From JAJTFW01 sp903922455 (GTDB lineage Bacteria; Bacteroidota; Bacteroidia; AKYH767-A; OLB10): a stretch of DNA of 64,000 nucleotides. The position numbers and the translations under genes were made by a program. The stretch is taken from assembly GCA_943329665.2 (NCBI GenBank), contig CALQEU020000011.1:1-64000 (forward strand), read 5' to 3'. Shown here piece by piece: positions 7,995 through 17,588 of this stretch. Within the stretch, counting starts at the first letter, position 1; the number at the start of each line of letters is the position of its first letter. Below the pieces are notes generated by a model. It made no database searches. It saw only the letters and a list, made by a program, of their open reading frames with translations, and was not told where the DNA came from.

Positions 7995-8621
7995 TCAAGT
8001 ACTTATTACCATCTTATAAATCATTCTAATTCCGAACAAAAGCAACCCAAATCCACTTACTCGATTTACCCAAATGAGCAGGTTGGGTTTTAAAAAAGCA
8101 CGAAGCTTAGAGGCAGACCAAGCCTTAATTACATCAGTTAAAAACACGGTTGTTAAGACTGAAATAAAAAATATAACGGTATGCATATACGTAAAACTAT
8201 TTCCAGAAGAAACTGATCCCGATACACCCAACCAAAAAATGAGTACGAAAGGATTTAGAAGATTCATCAGGAATCCTTTTAAAACTTCAACCCAACCGGA
8301 ACTTCCATTATCCGACAAATCCAAATCAGCAGATTTAATATTTGGTTTTTTAAGCATAGTAACGATGCCAAATACCATTAATAAAAGACCGCCGGCCCAT
8401 CCAATTTCCCACTTATAATTATTTACTACCCCAGCGGCCACACTACTGAAATAAGTAATAGCAATATAAAACATATCGCTTAAAAGAACTCCTAGGGACA
8501 AATAAACACCTCTCTTAAATCCCTTCTTTATACTAGTATCAATGAGTAAAAAAAACACAGGTCCAACCAACAGTGACAATACCAACCCTAACATCACTCC
8601 AGAAACAATGGCTTCCAACAT
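7995..8621 (-). CDS. LysE/RhtB-family amino-acid exporter
   Basis: The 208-residue protein has six hydrophobic segments. The N-terminal GVMLGLVLSLLVGPVFFLLI with GPVFF near residue 20 is the LysE signature region, and GFKRGVYLSLGVLLSD follows as in the family. Such proteins export amino acids or related small molecules across the inner membrane. The gene is monocistronic, with its own downstream hairpin. The substrate cannot be read from sequence. Confidence 0.88.
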   Translation of the reverse strand: MLEAIVSGVMLGLVLSLLVGPVFFLLIDTSIKKGFKRGVYLSLGVLLSDMFYIAITYFSSVAAGVVNNYKWEIGWAGGLLLMVFGIVTMLKKPNIKSADLDLSDNGSSGWVEVLKGFLMNLLNPFVLIFWLGVSGSVSSGNSFTYMHTVIFFISVLTTVFLTDVIKAWSASKLRAFLKPNLLIWVNRVSGFGLLLFGIRMIYKMVIST

Positions 8622-8765
8622 TTTGCTAAACTAAACAAACAACTATTATGATCTAATTCTATTACGTTATTCCTAAGAGAAATGAATCAACATCAGCAAA
8701 TTGTAAAATAGTATAAGTGGCCGAAAATCTTCCATATTCGTACCAGCTACATGGAACTGTTTATG

Positions 8766-8773
8766 TACATTTG
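8766..8773 (+). promoter_or_regulatory. -7-like element TACATTTG
   Basis: The match to the Bacteroidota TAnnTTTG element ends 7 nt before the ATG at 8781, which predicts an almost leaderless transcript. No clear TTG is found at the -33 distance. Confidence 0.45.
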
Positions 8774-8780
8774 AGGACTT

Positions 8781-9767
8781 ATGCAAAAATTAATTTGGGT
8801 CTTTATTGGGCTATGCATTCTGCTTACTTCCTGCGAAAATGATCTTGATATTTTAGAAGAATATAAAGAGATACCGATCATTTATAGCTTAATTAACCCC
8901 GCAAGTACCGTTCATTACGTTCGAGTACAGAAAGCTTTTTTAGGAGCTGGAAATGCTTTATTGATGGCACAAGAGTCTGACAGTCTGTATTATGACACTT
9001 CCAAAGTACGGGTATTCCTTGAAAAGTTAAATTTTAACACAGTCGTTGAATCCTACCAAATGCATCCTGATTTTACTCAATTCAAAAACGAAGGATTATT
9101 TGCCGATAATGATCATTATGTGTTTCGTTTAGATGGTACTCGACTTGACCCAAGTTTACAGTACCAACTTCGTTTTCACAATATAGAATCAGGGTTAACA
9201 ATAACTGGGAAAACAAGAATTATTGAACCCATTTACCAAAAAACATTAGTCCCAACAACACGTGTAAATATTGCCGATGATGATCCTTACAAAATCCGGT
9301 TTAACAGTTCTAAATACGGAAAAATGTATGGGCTTATCATGCGAATTCGTTACACGGAAACCAAAAAGTTAACCCAAGCGATCACCTTAAAATACGAAGA
9401 TTTTAAACTCCCATATATTACAAGTCTTACATTAAACGGTGGTCAAGAATTATCTTTTTTACTGGATGGAAATACTATTTATCAATTTTTGGGATCCAAA
9501 ATTAAAGTAGACACCACGGTAACTCGACGCTTAGTTGATTTTAAGAGTGATTTCATTTTCACTTCAGCTACCGACGATTTCTACAATTATATCCAAATAA
9601 ATTCTCCAAACAACACAGTGAACTTCATTCCAGATTTCACCAATCTGAGTGCTGGAAAAGGGATCTTCACTTGTCGATTGGATACCATTATTCCCAATAT
9701 TTCCTTTAATGATATTAGTTACGACTCCCTTTTAAACGGAAGGTATACTAGTCACATCTTTCAATAA
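8781..9767 (+). CDS. Putative outer-membrane or periplasmic lipoprotein of unknown function
   Basis: The 328-residue protein has a signal peptide with a lipobox LLTSC (Cys at residue 18), so it is probably a lipoprotein. The rest is rich in beta-type sequence. The segment around residues 32-70 (IYSLINPASTVHYVRVQKAF) is of a kind seen in uncharacterised Bacteroidota lipoproteins, possibly related to DUF4249. I do not recognise catalytic motifs. It is a single gene upstream of dnaK. Confidence 0.75.
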   Translation: MQKLIWVFIGLCILLTSCENDLDILEEYKEIPIIYSLINPASTVHYVRVQKAFLGAGNALLMAQESDSLYYDTSKVRVFLEKLNFNTVVESYQMHPDFTQFKNEGLFADNDHYVFRLDGTRLDPSLQYQLRFHNIESGLTITGKTRIIEPIYQKTLVPTTRVNIADDDPYKIRFNSSKYGKMYGLIMRIRYTETKKLTQAITLKYEDFKLPYITSLTLNGGQELSFLLDGNTIYQFLGSKIKVDTTVTRRLVDFKSDFIFTSATDDFYNYIQINSPNNTVNFIPDFTNLSAGKGIFTCRLDTIIPNISFNDISYDSLLNGRYTSHIFQ

Positions 9768-9779
9768 ACACTGCCATAG

Positions 9780-9864
9780 TGTCATTGTGTCAGTCTCATT
9801 TTAGGAGCAAAGGCTCTTATTTCTGTCATTGTAACTTGAATTTTCCAATGGCATACTCATTGAT
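9780..9864 (+). promoter_or_regulatory. Sigma-54-like promoter with upstream TGTCA half-sites, before dnaK
   Basis: TGGCAT-N5-TTGAT at 9849-9864 matches the -24/-12 pattern TGGCAC-N5-TTGCA in most positions and would place transcription start near 9874, about 15 nt before the dnaK ATG. Three TGTCA half-sites lie upstream (9780-9784, 9788-9792, 9824-9828), as an enhancer-binding activator site might. This is a pattern match only. Confidence 0.4.
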
Positions 9865-9888
9865 TAGTGACTAACAAATAAAAAAATC

Positions 9889-11796
9889 ATGAAAAAAGTA
9901 ATAGGAATTGACCTTGGAACAACTAACTCTTGCGTTGCAGTAATGGAAGGGAATGAGCCTGTGGTGATACCAAATAGTGAAGGACGCAGAACGACGCCTT
10001 CCATTGTAGCATTTATAAAAGACGGAGAGCGTAAAGTGGGTGACCCGGCCAAGCGCCAAGCTATTACAAATCCAACACATACTATTTCTTCTATTAAGCG
10101 TTTTATGGGAGAATCTTTTGATAAGGTTTCTTTGGAAACTTCTAGATTCCCCTACGAAGTGGTTAAAGGAGATAATAATACGCCACGTGTAAAAATCAAC
10201 GATCGTTTATATACACCACAAGAAATATCTGCCATGGTTCTTCAAAAAATGAAGAAGACCGCGGAAGATTATTTAGGATATGAAGTAAGTGAAGCTGTGA
10301 TTACAGTTCCGGCTTATTTTAATGATGCACAACGTCAAGCTACCAAAGAAGCTGGTGAAGTTGCAGGATTAAAAGTACTACGAATTATCAATGAGCCAAC
10401 GGCTGCTGCATTAGCGTATGGATTAGACAAAAAGCATACGGACAATAAAATTGCAGTGTTCGATTTAGGAGGGGGAACCTTTGATATCTCGATACTTGAA
10501 TTAGGCGATGGTGTATTTGAAGTAAAATCAACGAATGGCGATACACACTTAGGAGGAGATGATTTTGATCAAGTAATCATAGATTGGTTGGCCGATGAAT
10601 TTAAAAGTGATGAAGGGATCGACTTGAGAAAAGATCCAATGGCTTTGCAACGTCTAAAAGAAGCTGCTGAAAAAGCAAAGATTGAATTATCGAGCTCTAT
10701 GCAGACCGAAATTAACTTGCCTTATATTATGCCTGTTGATGGAATTCCAAAACATCTTGTAAAAACATTAACACGTGCTAAGTTTGAACAATTAGCAGAT
10801 AAATTAATTCAACGAACGCTAGAGCCTTGCAAAAAAGCGCTTTCGGATGCGAAACTTACCTCCAATGACATCAATGAAGTTATTTTAGTAGGTGGATCAA
10901 CTCGTATTCCTGCGATTCAAGAATTAGTAGAAAAGTTTTTCGGAAAGAAACCCTCTAAAGGTGTAAATCCGGATGAAGTAGTTGCTGTTGGTGCTGCCAT
11001 TCAAGGAGCCGTATTAACTGGAGAAGTGAAGGATGTATTATTGTTAGATGTAACTCCTCTTTCATTAGGAATTGAAACCATGGGCGGAGTAATGACCAAG
11101 TTAATTGAGTCGAACACTACGATTCCTACTCGTAAATCAGAAGTATTTTCTACTGCTTCTGACAACCAACCATCCGTAGAAATCCACGTATTGCAAGGAG
11201 AACGTCCGATGGCAAAAGACAATCGCACCATTGGAAGATTCCATTTAGATGGCTTTCCTCCTGCTCCACGCGGTATACCTCAAATTGAAGTAACTTTTGA
11301 TATCGATGCAAACGGAATTTTGCATGTCACTGCAAAAGATAAAGCAAGTGGCAAATCACAAAACATTCGCATCGAAGCTTCTTCCGGATTAAACGAAGAA
11401 GATATTCAACGCATGAAACGCGAGGCTGAAGCAAATGCAGAAAGTGATCGCAAAGCAAAAGAAGAAGTAGATAAAATCAATCAAGCCGATTCTTTAATTT
11501 TCAATACTGAAAAGCAATTGAAAGAATTTAGTGAGAAAATTCCAGCTGATAAAAAAGTGACTATTGAAAATGCACTTGCAAAATTGAAAGAGGCACATCA
11601 ACAAAAAGATTGGATAGCTATCGAAACAGCAAGCACGGAATTGAATTCTGCATGGGAAGCCGCATCAAAGGATCTTTACAATGCTTCTCAAGAAGCAGGT
11701 GCTCCCGATGGACAACAAACCCAAGAAGGTGAACCTACCGCATCAGCAACTGATAATGTAACGGATGTTGATTTTGAAGAAGTGAAGGAGAAGTAG
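9889..11796 (+). CDS. dnaK: Molecular chaperone DnaK (Hsp70)
   Basis: This is a full-length Hsp70 of 635 residues. IGIDLGTTNSCVAV (about 4-17) is the phosphate-binding loop, VFDLGGGTFDISIL lies near residue 190, and VGGSTRIP marks the second ATP-binding strand. The substrate-binding domain begins after the linker DVLLLDVTPLSLGIE, and the tail ends with the acidic VDFEEVKEK. It folds proteins in the cytoplasm with DnaJ and GrpE, which are not encoded next to it here. The TAG stop codon is immediately followed by a heptamer repeat array. Confidence 0.98.
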   Translation: MKKVIGIDLGTTNSCVAVMEGNEPVVIPNSEGRRTTPSIVAFIKDGERKVGDPAKRQAITNPTHTISSIKRFMGESFDKVSLETSRFPYEVVKGDNNTPRVKINDRLYTPQEISAMVLQKMKKTAEDYLGYEVSEAVITVPAYFNDAQRQATKEAGEVAGLKVLRIINEPTAAALAYGLDKKHTDNKIAVFDLGGGTFDISILELGDGVFEVKSTNGDTHLGGDDFDQVIIDWLADEFKSDEGIDLRKDPMALQRLKEAAEKAKIELSSSMQTEINLPYIMPVDGIPKHLVKTLTRAKFEQLADKLIQRTLEPCKKALSDAKLTSNDINEVILVGGSTRIPAIQELVEKFFGKKPSKGVNPDEVVAVGAAIQGAVLTGEVKDVLLLDVTPLSLGIETMGGVMTKLIESNTTIPTRKSEVFSTASDNQPSVEIHVLQGERPMAKDNRTIGRFHLDGFPPAPRGIPQIEVTFDIDANGILHVTAKDKASGKSQNIRIEASSGLNEEDIQRMKREAEANAESDRKAKEEVDKINQADSLIFNTEKQLKEFSEKIPADKKVTIENALAKLKEAHQQKDWIAIETASTELNSAWEAASKDLYNASQEAGAPDGQQTQEGEPTASATDNVTDVDFEEVKEK

Positions 11797-12002
11797 TTGT
11801 TAGTTGTTAGATGTTAGATGTTAGTTGTTGGATGTTGGATGTTGGATGTTGGATGTTGGATGTTGGATGTTGGATATCTAACATCTAACATCTAATATCC
11901 TTTGGCCACTTCAAAAAATCCAAAGTCTAATCCCGCAGCGCCGTCGGCAAGCCTTTGGCGGCCGATGGATAGCTATCTGGACTAAAATCTAACAACTAAC
12001 AA
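11797..12002. repeat. Inverted heptamer arrays filling the gap between convergent dnaK and a methyltransferase gene
   Basis: Eleven tandem 7-bp units of the type WTGTTRG run from 11797 to 11873, starting one base after the dnaK stop codon. Three inverted units (TCTAACA/TCTAATA) follow at 11877-11897, and two more inverted units (CTAACAA) occupy 11989-12002, touching the stop codon of the opposing gene. Between them lies a 53-bp dispersed repeat (11929-11981) found again at 60874-60926. The arms can pair over the whole gap, so it may act as a bidirectional terminator. Confidence 0.85.
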
Positions 12003-12770
12003 CTAAACTCTAACTGCACGGGCGGCGACGAAGGCATTAAAAAAAGGATCTAAGGGATCAGTACCTCCATAATTATCTTCAAAAATATCAGTTAACACAA
12101 ATCCATTTTTTAAAAGATCACCAATTTGAGCATCCAGAGAATGTCCAAAAATTAAGGGTTCATTTTGATCTGTATACATGGAACGCTCTTCATCCGTAAG
12201 AGATTCGGTGTCGGAATAAGGCATTTTATATTTAAGTGAAAATACATTTGTTTTTGGATCTTTATATAGCAACATACTTTCTGCTTTTGTAAAGCCCCAC
12301 ATCAACACACCACCTTTCTTTAAGATCCGCGCGCAATGACTCCACACTGGTTTTAATTCGGGAACAAAACAATTAGAACAAGGGTGGAAAATTAAATCAT
12401 AATAATTCGAAGGCAAGGAGGATAAATCCATCATATCACCTTGAATGGCTTTTACTTTTAAATTAAATTTCTCAGCTGCATCTACATCCTGCTTCAATTG
12501 TTCCTCCGACAAATCAAAAACGGTTACATGGGCACCCGCAGCAGCGAGCGCGGGAACTTGTTGACCTCCACCCGATGCTAAAGCCAATACTTGAGCGTCT
12601 TTCAATTCCGAAAACCATGAAATCGGAACGGGTATCGAAGGAGTTAAAACAATATTCAACTCTCCTCTTTTAGCTGCTTCAATTTGTTCAAGCGAAAAAG
12701 GAACCGTCCAACGATTCCCTTTTTTTACTTCGTCATTCCAAGCTTGTTGATTGTACTGAATGATATCCAC
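12003..12770 (-). CDS. Class I SAM-dependent methyltransferase
   Basis: The 255-residue protein has motif I VLALASGGGQQVPALAAAGAHVTVFDLSEEQL in shortened form: the glycine-rich ASGGGQQ at about 63-69 and the acidic DLSEEQ. The region IFHPCSNCFVPELKPVWSHCARILKKGG fits Methyltransf_11/25 enzymes with a Cys-containing substrate loop. It starts 2 nt after the response-regulator stop codon, so it is probably the last gene of the sensor operon. The substrate is unknown. Confidence 0.85.
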   Translation of the reverse strand: MDIIQYNQQAWNDEVKKGNRWTVPFSLEQIEAAKRGELNIVLTPSIPVPISWFSELKDAQVLALASGGGQQVPALAAAGAHVTVFDLSEEQLKQDVDAAEKFNLKVKAIQGDMMDLSSLPSNYYDLIFHPCSNCFVPELKPVWSHCARILKKGGVLMWGFTKAESMLLYKDPKTNVFSLKYKMPYSDTESLTDEERSMYTDQNEPLIFGHSLDAQIGDLLKNGFVLTDIFEDNYGGTDPLDPFFNAFVAARAVRV

Positions 12771-12772
12771 GA

Positions 12773-13900
12773 CTATAAAAAGTTAAGTCGAGCCATGAAG
12801 GTCTCTTTATAAGACTTACCTATGGGAATAGTTTTATCTCCGATCAACACTGTATTCTCATCGAGCACATTAATCTTATCAAGCGGAATAATATAACTAC
12901 GATGCACACGTAAAAAGCGGCTAGTTGGTAATTTCAATTCAATATCCTTCATCGTTGAATGAATCACAAATTGATCGGAAGTAGTTTGAATGATCACATA
13001 ATTATCCATGGCTTGAATCCATGAAATATTATCTAAATACACTTTCACCAACATAGAACCTTTCTTAACAAAGAAAGAATTATTGATGATTTGATTATCT
13101 AGAAAGGTTGCTTGTTGTGGCAACTCTGGTAATTTCTCATTGGATGCATTTTTATCAGACATCACAATAGCGCATCCTAGAAATTGGTTTTTTTCATCGT
13201 GAATGGGAGATGCAGATACAGAAACATTTGTACTGGTATTATCACGTTTCACAATGATGTGACAATCTTTAAATTCCCAGGGTTCATTTTTACGCATGGC
13301 CCCTAACAAGTCCTCTTTCTTCACTGAAACACCGCCTTCAATTTCCAAATTAAACATTTGAAATGCATCCATTCCCACAGCTGTAGCTGTAGAGTAACCA
13401 AAAATATTTTCGGCTTTATCGTTTAGGTAAGAGACACGTCCATCAGTATCCATTACGCATATCGACTCCTCTACTCGAGCCAATGCATTTGCTAAGCGGT
13501 GCTGGTTATCTCTAACTTCTCTATCCTTAGAAAACTTAAATAATGCCATTTCCACTGTCGTTTTCAAATCCGACTCATTAAACGGTTTTACCAAATAGCC
13601 ATAGGGTTCTGTAACTTTAGCACGATCAAGCGTGGCTTGATCTACATAAGAAGTTAAAAAGATCACAGGAATATTATACTTATCCTTTATGTGTTCAGCG
13701 ATATGAATTCCATCTTCATCCCCTTTCAATTTAATATCTAGAAATACTAAATCAGGTTGAATCTCTTCCAACTTTTCGTATGCCGAGGCGGCTGAAGAAG
13801 CCGTTGCGGGAACTTCATAACCTAATTTTTCAAGTGATTTTTGAATGTCTTTGGCAACAATACTTTCGTCTTCAACGACAAGAATTCGGGTTTTGCTCAT
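12773..13900 (-). CDS. Response regulator with REC, PAS and LytTR DNA-binding domains
   Basis: This 375-residue regulator has a receiver domain (1-120) with Glu10/Asp11, phospho-acceptor Asp55 in FLDIKL, Thr83 in FLTS and Lys105 in VKPF. A PAS domain (about 130-245) contains VCVMDTDGRVSYLN-like sequence, here ICVMDTDGRVSYLN. A C-terminal LytTR domain (about 275-375) contains VYLDNISWIQAMDNYVII and FLRVHRSYIIPL. A PAS sensor between receiver and LytTR is less common than the two-domain form. The kinase gene lies 14 nt upstream, so this is its likely partner. Target promoters would carry LytTR-type direct repeats, which I did not find here. Confidence 0.93.
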   Translation of the reverse strand: MSKTRILVVEDESIVAKDIQKSLEKLGYEVPATASSAASAYEKLEEIQPDLVFLDIKLKGDEDGIHIAEHIKDKYNIPVIFLTSYVDQATLDRAKVTEPYGYLVKPFNESDLKTTVEMALFKFSKDREVRDNQHRLANALARVEESICVMDTDGRVSYLNDKAENIFGYSTATAVGMDAFQMFNLEIEGGVSVKKEDLLGAMRKNEPWEFKDCHIIVKRDNTSTNVSVSASPIHDEKNQFLGCAIVMSDKNASNEKLPELPQQATFLDNQIINNSFFVKKGSMLVKVYLDNISWIQAMDNYVIIQTTSDQFVIHSTMKDIELKLPTSRFLRVHRSYIIPLDKINVLDENTVLIGDKTIPIGKSYKETFMARLNFL

Positions 13901-13914
13901 TCGTGTGTTTGGTG

Positions 13915-16900
13915 TTAACTAATGCGTCTAAAATTAATAATATATTTCACACCGTGCCCGGGTGATGTTTCAATTTCCATTTTACCTTCCAATTGATCGG
14001 TAAGAGCTTGAATCAATTGAATCCCTAAAGAATCTGATGTGTCAATGGAGAATCCTTCTTCCATTCCACTTCCATTATCGCTGATTACTAGGCGAAAACG
14101 ATCCGTTTCAGTTTGATTGAGTTCAATATTAATCTCACCATGCGTTGCCTCATTAAACGCATGTTTCAAAGAATTGGATACGATTTCATTAATCACTAAA
14201 CCACAAGGGACAGCGGTGTCGATATCCAAAGATATTTTCTCTGCATGAATCTTTAAAGAAATCTTTTCATTTGAAATCTTGAAAGAGCGCATTAAATTTT
14301 CAGATAGGCGGCGGATATAATCATCGAAATCAATTTTGGAGAGGCCGTCGGATTGATAAAAACGTTCATGAATTAAGGCCATACTTTTAATTCGATCTTG
14401 ACCTTCTTTCAAGGCTTTGTAAGCATTTTGATCGGTGACATAACTTGTTTGAAGGTTGAATAGACTGATAATAATTTGCAAATTATTTTTTACACGATGA
14501 TGAATTTCTCGCAACAACAACCCTTTTTCTTCGAGGGCTTCGCGGATTTGCTCTTCCATGTGTTTACGCAAAGTGATATCGGTGTCGATTACTACAATAT
14601 TTTTCAATTGACCTTTATCATTTAGAATGGGCGTTAAGGTAGAAGAAGCCCACTTATGTTGTCCATTTTTATGTGAGATTTCCGATTCATAAATAAAAGA
14701 CCTTCTTAAACGAATACAATCATCCAAATGAAAGAGCACATCAGTATTGGTGGTTAAATCTTTTAACGTGCCGCCTCTTATTCGTCGTGTTTCCTCCAAT
14801 AAGAATCCCGTCATTTTGGTGTAGCCCGTATTTACCCATTCCAACTCCATATGTTCATCAAAAATCATAACTGCATTATCAGTTTCCGAAGCCACGAGAG
14901 ACAGTTTTGCTAACTCCAAATTCTTTGCTTGTAACTCACGCGTGCGAGATTCCACTTTACGTTTAAGCAAATCTTGGCTCTTACGTAGTGCCCGAGTTCT
15001 TACACGATAAGCTAACATGACCGAGCCTGCTCCTACTACAACATACAGTAAGTAGAAGAAAGGAGTTTTCCATACCGGTGGTAGGATTGTAAAACTGTAA
15101 GTAACGGGTATACTCCATTCCTTTCCATTGGCACTTGCTTGCACTTTAAAAATATAAGAGCCTGGAGAAATATTCGAGTAACTAGAGATTACATTTTTGG
15201 TTGGTGGTGACCAGCCTTCATCACTTCCTTCCAGAAAATATCGATAGCGCACTTCTTCAGGTGCTGTCAAATAAATTCCATTACACACAAAGCTTAAATG
15301 ATTACTATTATGTGGCAAGACCAATTCTTCTGGGAGTCCAGTCTGTGGATTGACCTTAAACTTTTTCTTCTTCCAATTTGTGTTTTCCAAAAACAATTGA
15401 ACATTACTAATCGAAACAAAGGGCATAGCAACAGGCAGATCCCCAGCCTCAGGATTGTATCGAATCGCTCCATTTACTGTTGCGAACCATATATTCCCTG
15501 ATTTATCTTCACAAGCTGCATTACTCTCGACACCCAAGAAACCATTACTCTTATCGTAATGATTCAAGCTAACACTTCCTTCTTCAATATATTTTTTCCA
15601 GTTAATCACATCTAGACCTTCTGAAGTACCTAACCACAATTTATTTTTACTATCAATAAAATTGAACAATATCTTTTCATTATTCAATCCACTTTTCATA
15701 TTTATTATTGAAATAGGATTAGACTGTTTCCCTGAATTGTAACGGATCACTCCGAACTCATAAGTACTCACCACTAAATTTCCATATCCATCATTGATAA
15801 TAGAAGTGATGGGTGATTTAGGCAATCGGTTAGACTCATCAAAACTTTTTGCACGATTCTCATCCAAAGAAAAAAGTCCTTTTAAAGTTCCCACCCAAAC
15901 CACGCCATGAATATCTTCATACAAAACGCGGACTTTGTCATTCGACAATCCTTCGTTCAGGCCTATCTGATATAATCTTCCATCGGGTGTGAATTTATAA
16001 ATTCCTTTATCTGTTCCAAAATAATTATTTCGCTTTTTATCCTGTAAAAACGCATAAATAATAAACGATTGCAATTGAGGATACATCAAATCGATACGAC
16101 CCGATACATGATTAAATCGAGCAGGACCATTGGTAGTTCCAAACCAAATAAATCCTTCTTTATCTCCATTTATACTCCAAATGGTATTACTCTTTAATCC
16201 ATCCTTGGTTGAAAAATTTGTAAAATGATTATTCTTAAAATAATTTACACCTCCCGCTAATGTTCCAAACCAAATTCCGCCACTAGAATCAGGAAAAACC
16301 GAAAGTACATTATTATTTGAAATCCCATCGGCATTCGTAAAAGAAACAAATCGATCACCATTGTATTTATACAATCCATTGAGCGTACCTAACCAATAAT
16401 TTCCTTCCCAATCTTCCCATAAGGATTTTACAATATTTGAATTGATGCCTTCACTCATTTGCACCGATTCAAAATGTCCTTTTACAAATTTGGCGATACC
16501 GCCCCCGTAGGTTCCTACCCATGCGTTTCCATAATGATCGATCATTATACTTTCTACACGCTCGTTAGGAAGTCCATGTTGCTTTGTATAATTCGTAAAC
16601 TTTTTACCATTCCACACACTTACTCCCTCGTAAGTTCCCAACCAAATATTTCCTTGTTTATCTTCTTTAACACAATAAACGATATTACTTAACAATCCAT
16701 TTTCGGTTGTCAAATTTGTAAACCTCCCACCCTCAAACATACTTACACCACCAATCGTTGTGACCCATACTCGACCTTTACTGTCCAATAATAAATCAAA
16801 AACATTATTGTTGACAAGGCCTTTTACTTGGGTGATATTATAAAAAGATTTTCCATCGAATCGACTAATCCCTTCGGATGTTCCCACCCAAATATTTCCT

Positions 16901-17298
16901 TTTTCGTCTTGACAAAGGGCATTAATATTATCACTTAACAATCCATCATTAGAAGAAAAATTAGAAAAAGTAGTTCCATTATACTTCACCAATCCTTTAC
17001 GAATAGTTCCCAGCCAGATGTTCCCTAGCCGATCTTCCATAATGGACTTTACTGGATTATTAAATAAAACGTTTCCTTGATCAAATCGTGTGAAGGTTTT
17101 ACCATCGAAGCGACAGGCTCCACTCATTGTTCCGATCCAGAGCCGGCCAATCTTATCTTGAAAAATTGAATTCAGATGATTTCCAGGAAGCCCTTCTTGC
17201 GTCGTAAAATTTACGGTATTAAACCTTTGACAATCAGCATTCAATGCTGAAAACAGGATGAATACAAGAAGGATAATATGCGGGGTTTTGAATTTCAC
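13915..17298 (-). CDS. Hybrid periplasmic-propeller sensor histidine kinase
   Basis: I preferred the GTG at 17298, which gives a compact signal peptide (MKFKTPHIILLVFILFSALN); a TTG at 17346 would add 16 residues. The protein has about 1127 residues. Roughly residues 20-660 are repeated two-component-regulator propeller units (GLxxNxVxxIxxDxxGxxWxGTxxG). A Y_Y_Y-type Ig domain follows (about 670-735), then one membrane helix near 746, a PAS domain (about 800-905), a HisKA_2 box EIHHRVKNNLQ near 933, and an HATPase domain ending at the C-terminus. It should sense an extracytoplasmic ligand and phosphorylate the LytTR regulator downstream. Confidence 0.92.
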   Translation of the reverse strand: MKFKTPHIILLVFILFSALNADCQRFNTVNFTTQEGLPGNHLNSIFQDKIGRLWIGTMSGACRFDGKTFTRFDQGNVLFNNPVKSIMEDRLGNIWLGTIRKGLVKYNGTTFSNFSSNDGLLSDNINALCQDEKGNIWVGTSEGISRFDGKSFYNITQVKGLVNNNVFDLLLDSKGRVWVTTIGGVSMFEGGRFTNLTTENGLLSNIVYCVKEDKQGNIWLGTYEGVSVWNGKKFTNYTKQHGLPNERVESIMIDHYGNAWVGTYGGGIAKFVKGHFESVQMSEGINSNIVKSLWEDWEGNYWLGTLNGLYKYNGDRFVSFTNADGISNNNVLSVFPDSSGGIWFGTLAGGVNYFKNNHFTNFSTKDGLKSNTIWSINGDKEGFIWFGTTNGPARFNHVSGRIDLMYPQLQSFIIYAFLQDKKRNNYFGTDKGIYKFTPDGRLYQIGLNEGLSNDKVRVLYEDIHGVVWVGTLKGLFSLDENRAKSFDESNRLPKSPITSIINDGYGNLVVSTYEFGVIRYNSGKQSNPISIINMKSGLNNEKILFNFIDSKNKLWLGTSEGLDVINWKKYIEEGSVSLNHYDKSNGFLGVESNAACEDKSGNIWFATVNGAIRYNPEAGDLPVAMPFVSISNVQLFLENTNWKKKKFKVNPQTGLPEELVLPHNSNHLSFVCNGIYLTAPEEVRYRYFLEGSDEGWSPPTKNVISSYSNISPGSYIFKVQASANGKEWSIPVTYSFTILPPVWKTPFFYLLYVVVGAGSVMLAYRVRTRALRKSQDLLKRKVESRTRELQAKNLELAKLSLVASETDNAVMIFDEHMELEWVNTGYTKMTGFLLEETRRIRGGTLKDLTTNTDVLFHLDDCIRLRRSFIYESEISHKNGQHKWASSTLTPILNDKGQLKNIVVIDTDITLRKHMEEQIREALEEKGLLLREIHHRVKNNLQIIISLFNLQTSYVTDQNAYKALKEGQDRIKSMALIHERFYQSDGLSKIDFDDYIRRLSENLMRSFKISNEKISLKIHAEKISLDIDTAVPCGLVINEIVSNSLKHAFNEATHGEINIELNQTETDRFRLVISDNGSGMEEGFSIDTSDSLGIQLIQALTDQLEGKMEIETSPGHGVKYIINFRRIS

Positions 17299-17588
17299 TG
17301 GTTTTGGTAAAGAAAATGTTATTTTTCTACGTGATTTGTCGTGCAATGTTATGAAAAAGTAGAATCCCTTATTTTACTTACTCAAATAGTCGTAAGAATT
17401 ATTAGATTTTTAATAAATTTCAATCATTTCACCCTGTAAAAGTGTACATTAACGTATATAAATAGTATTTTTGGAAAAAAAGTTGAAATTGATTGTAATT
17501 CCCTTTGCAATGAATGACAATAAGATTGTACATTTGCTCCTATACATTCGTTAGACCAAAACTTATTAAAAACAATTTAAATAACAAC

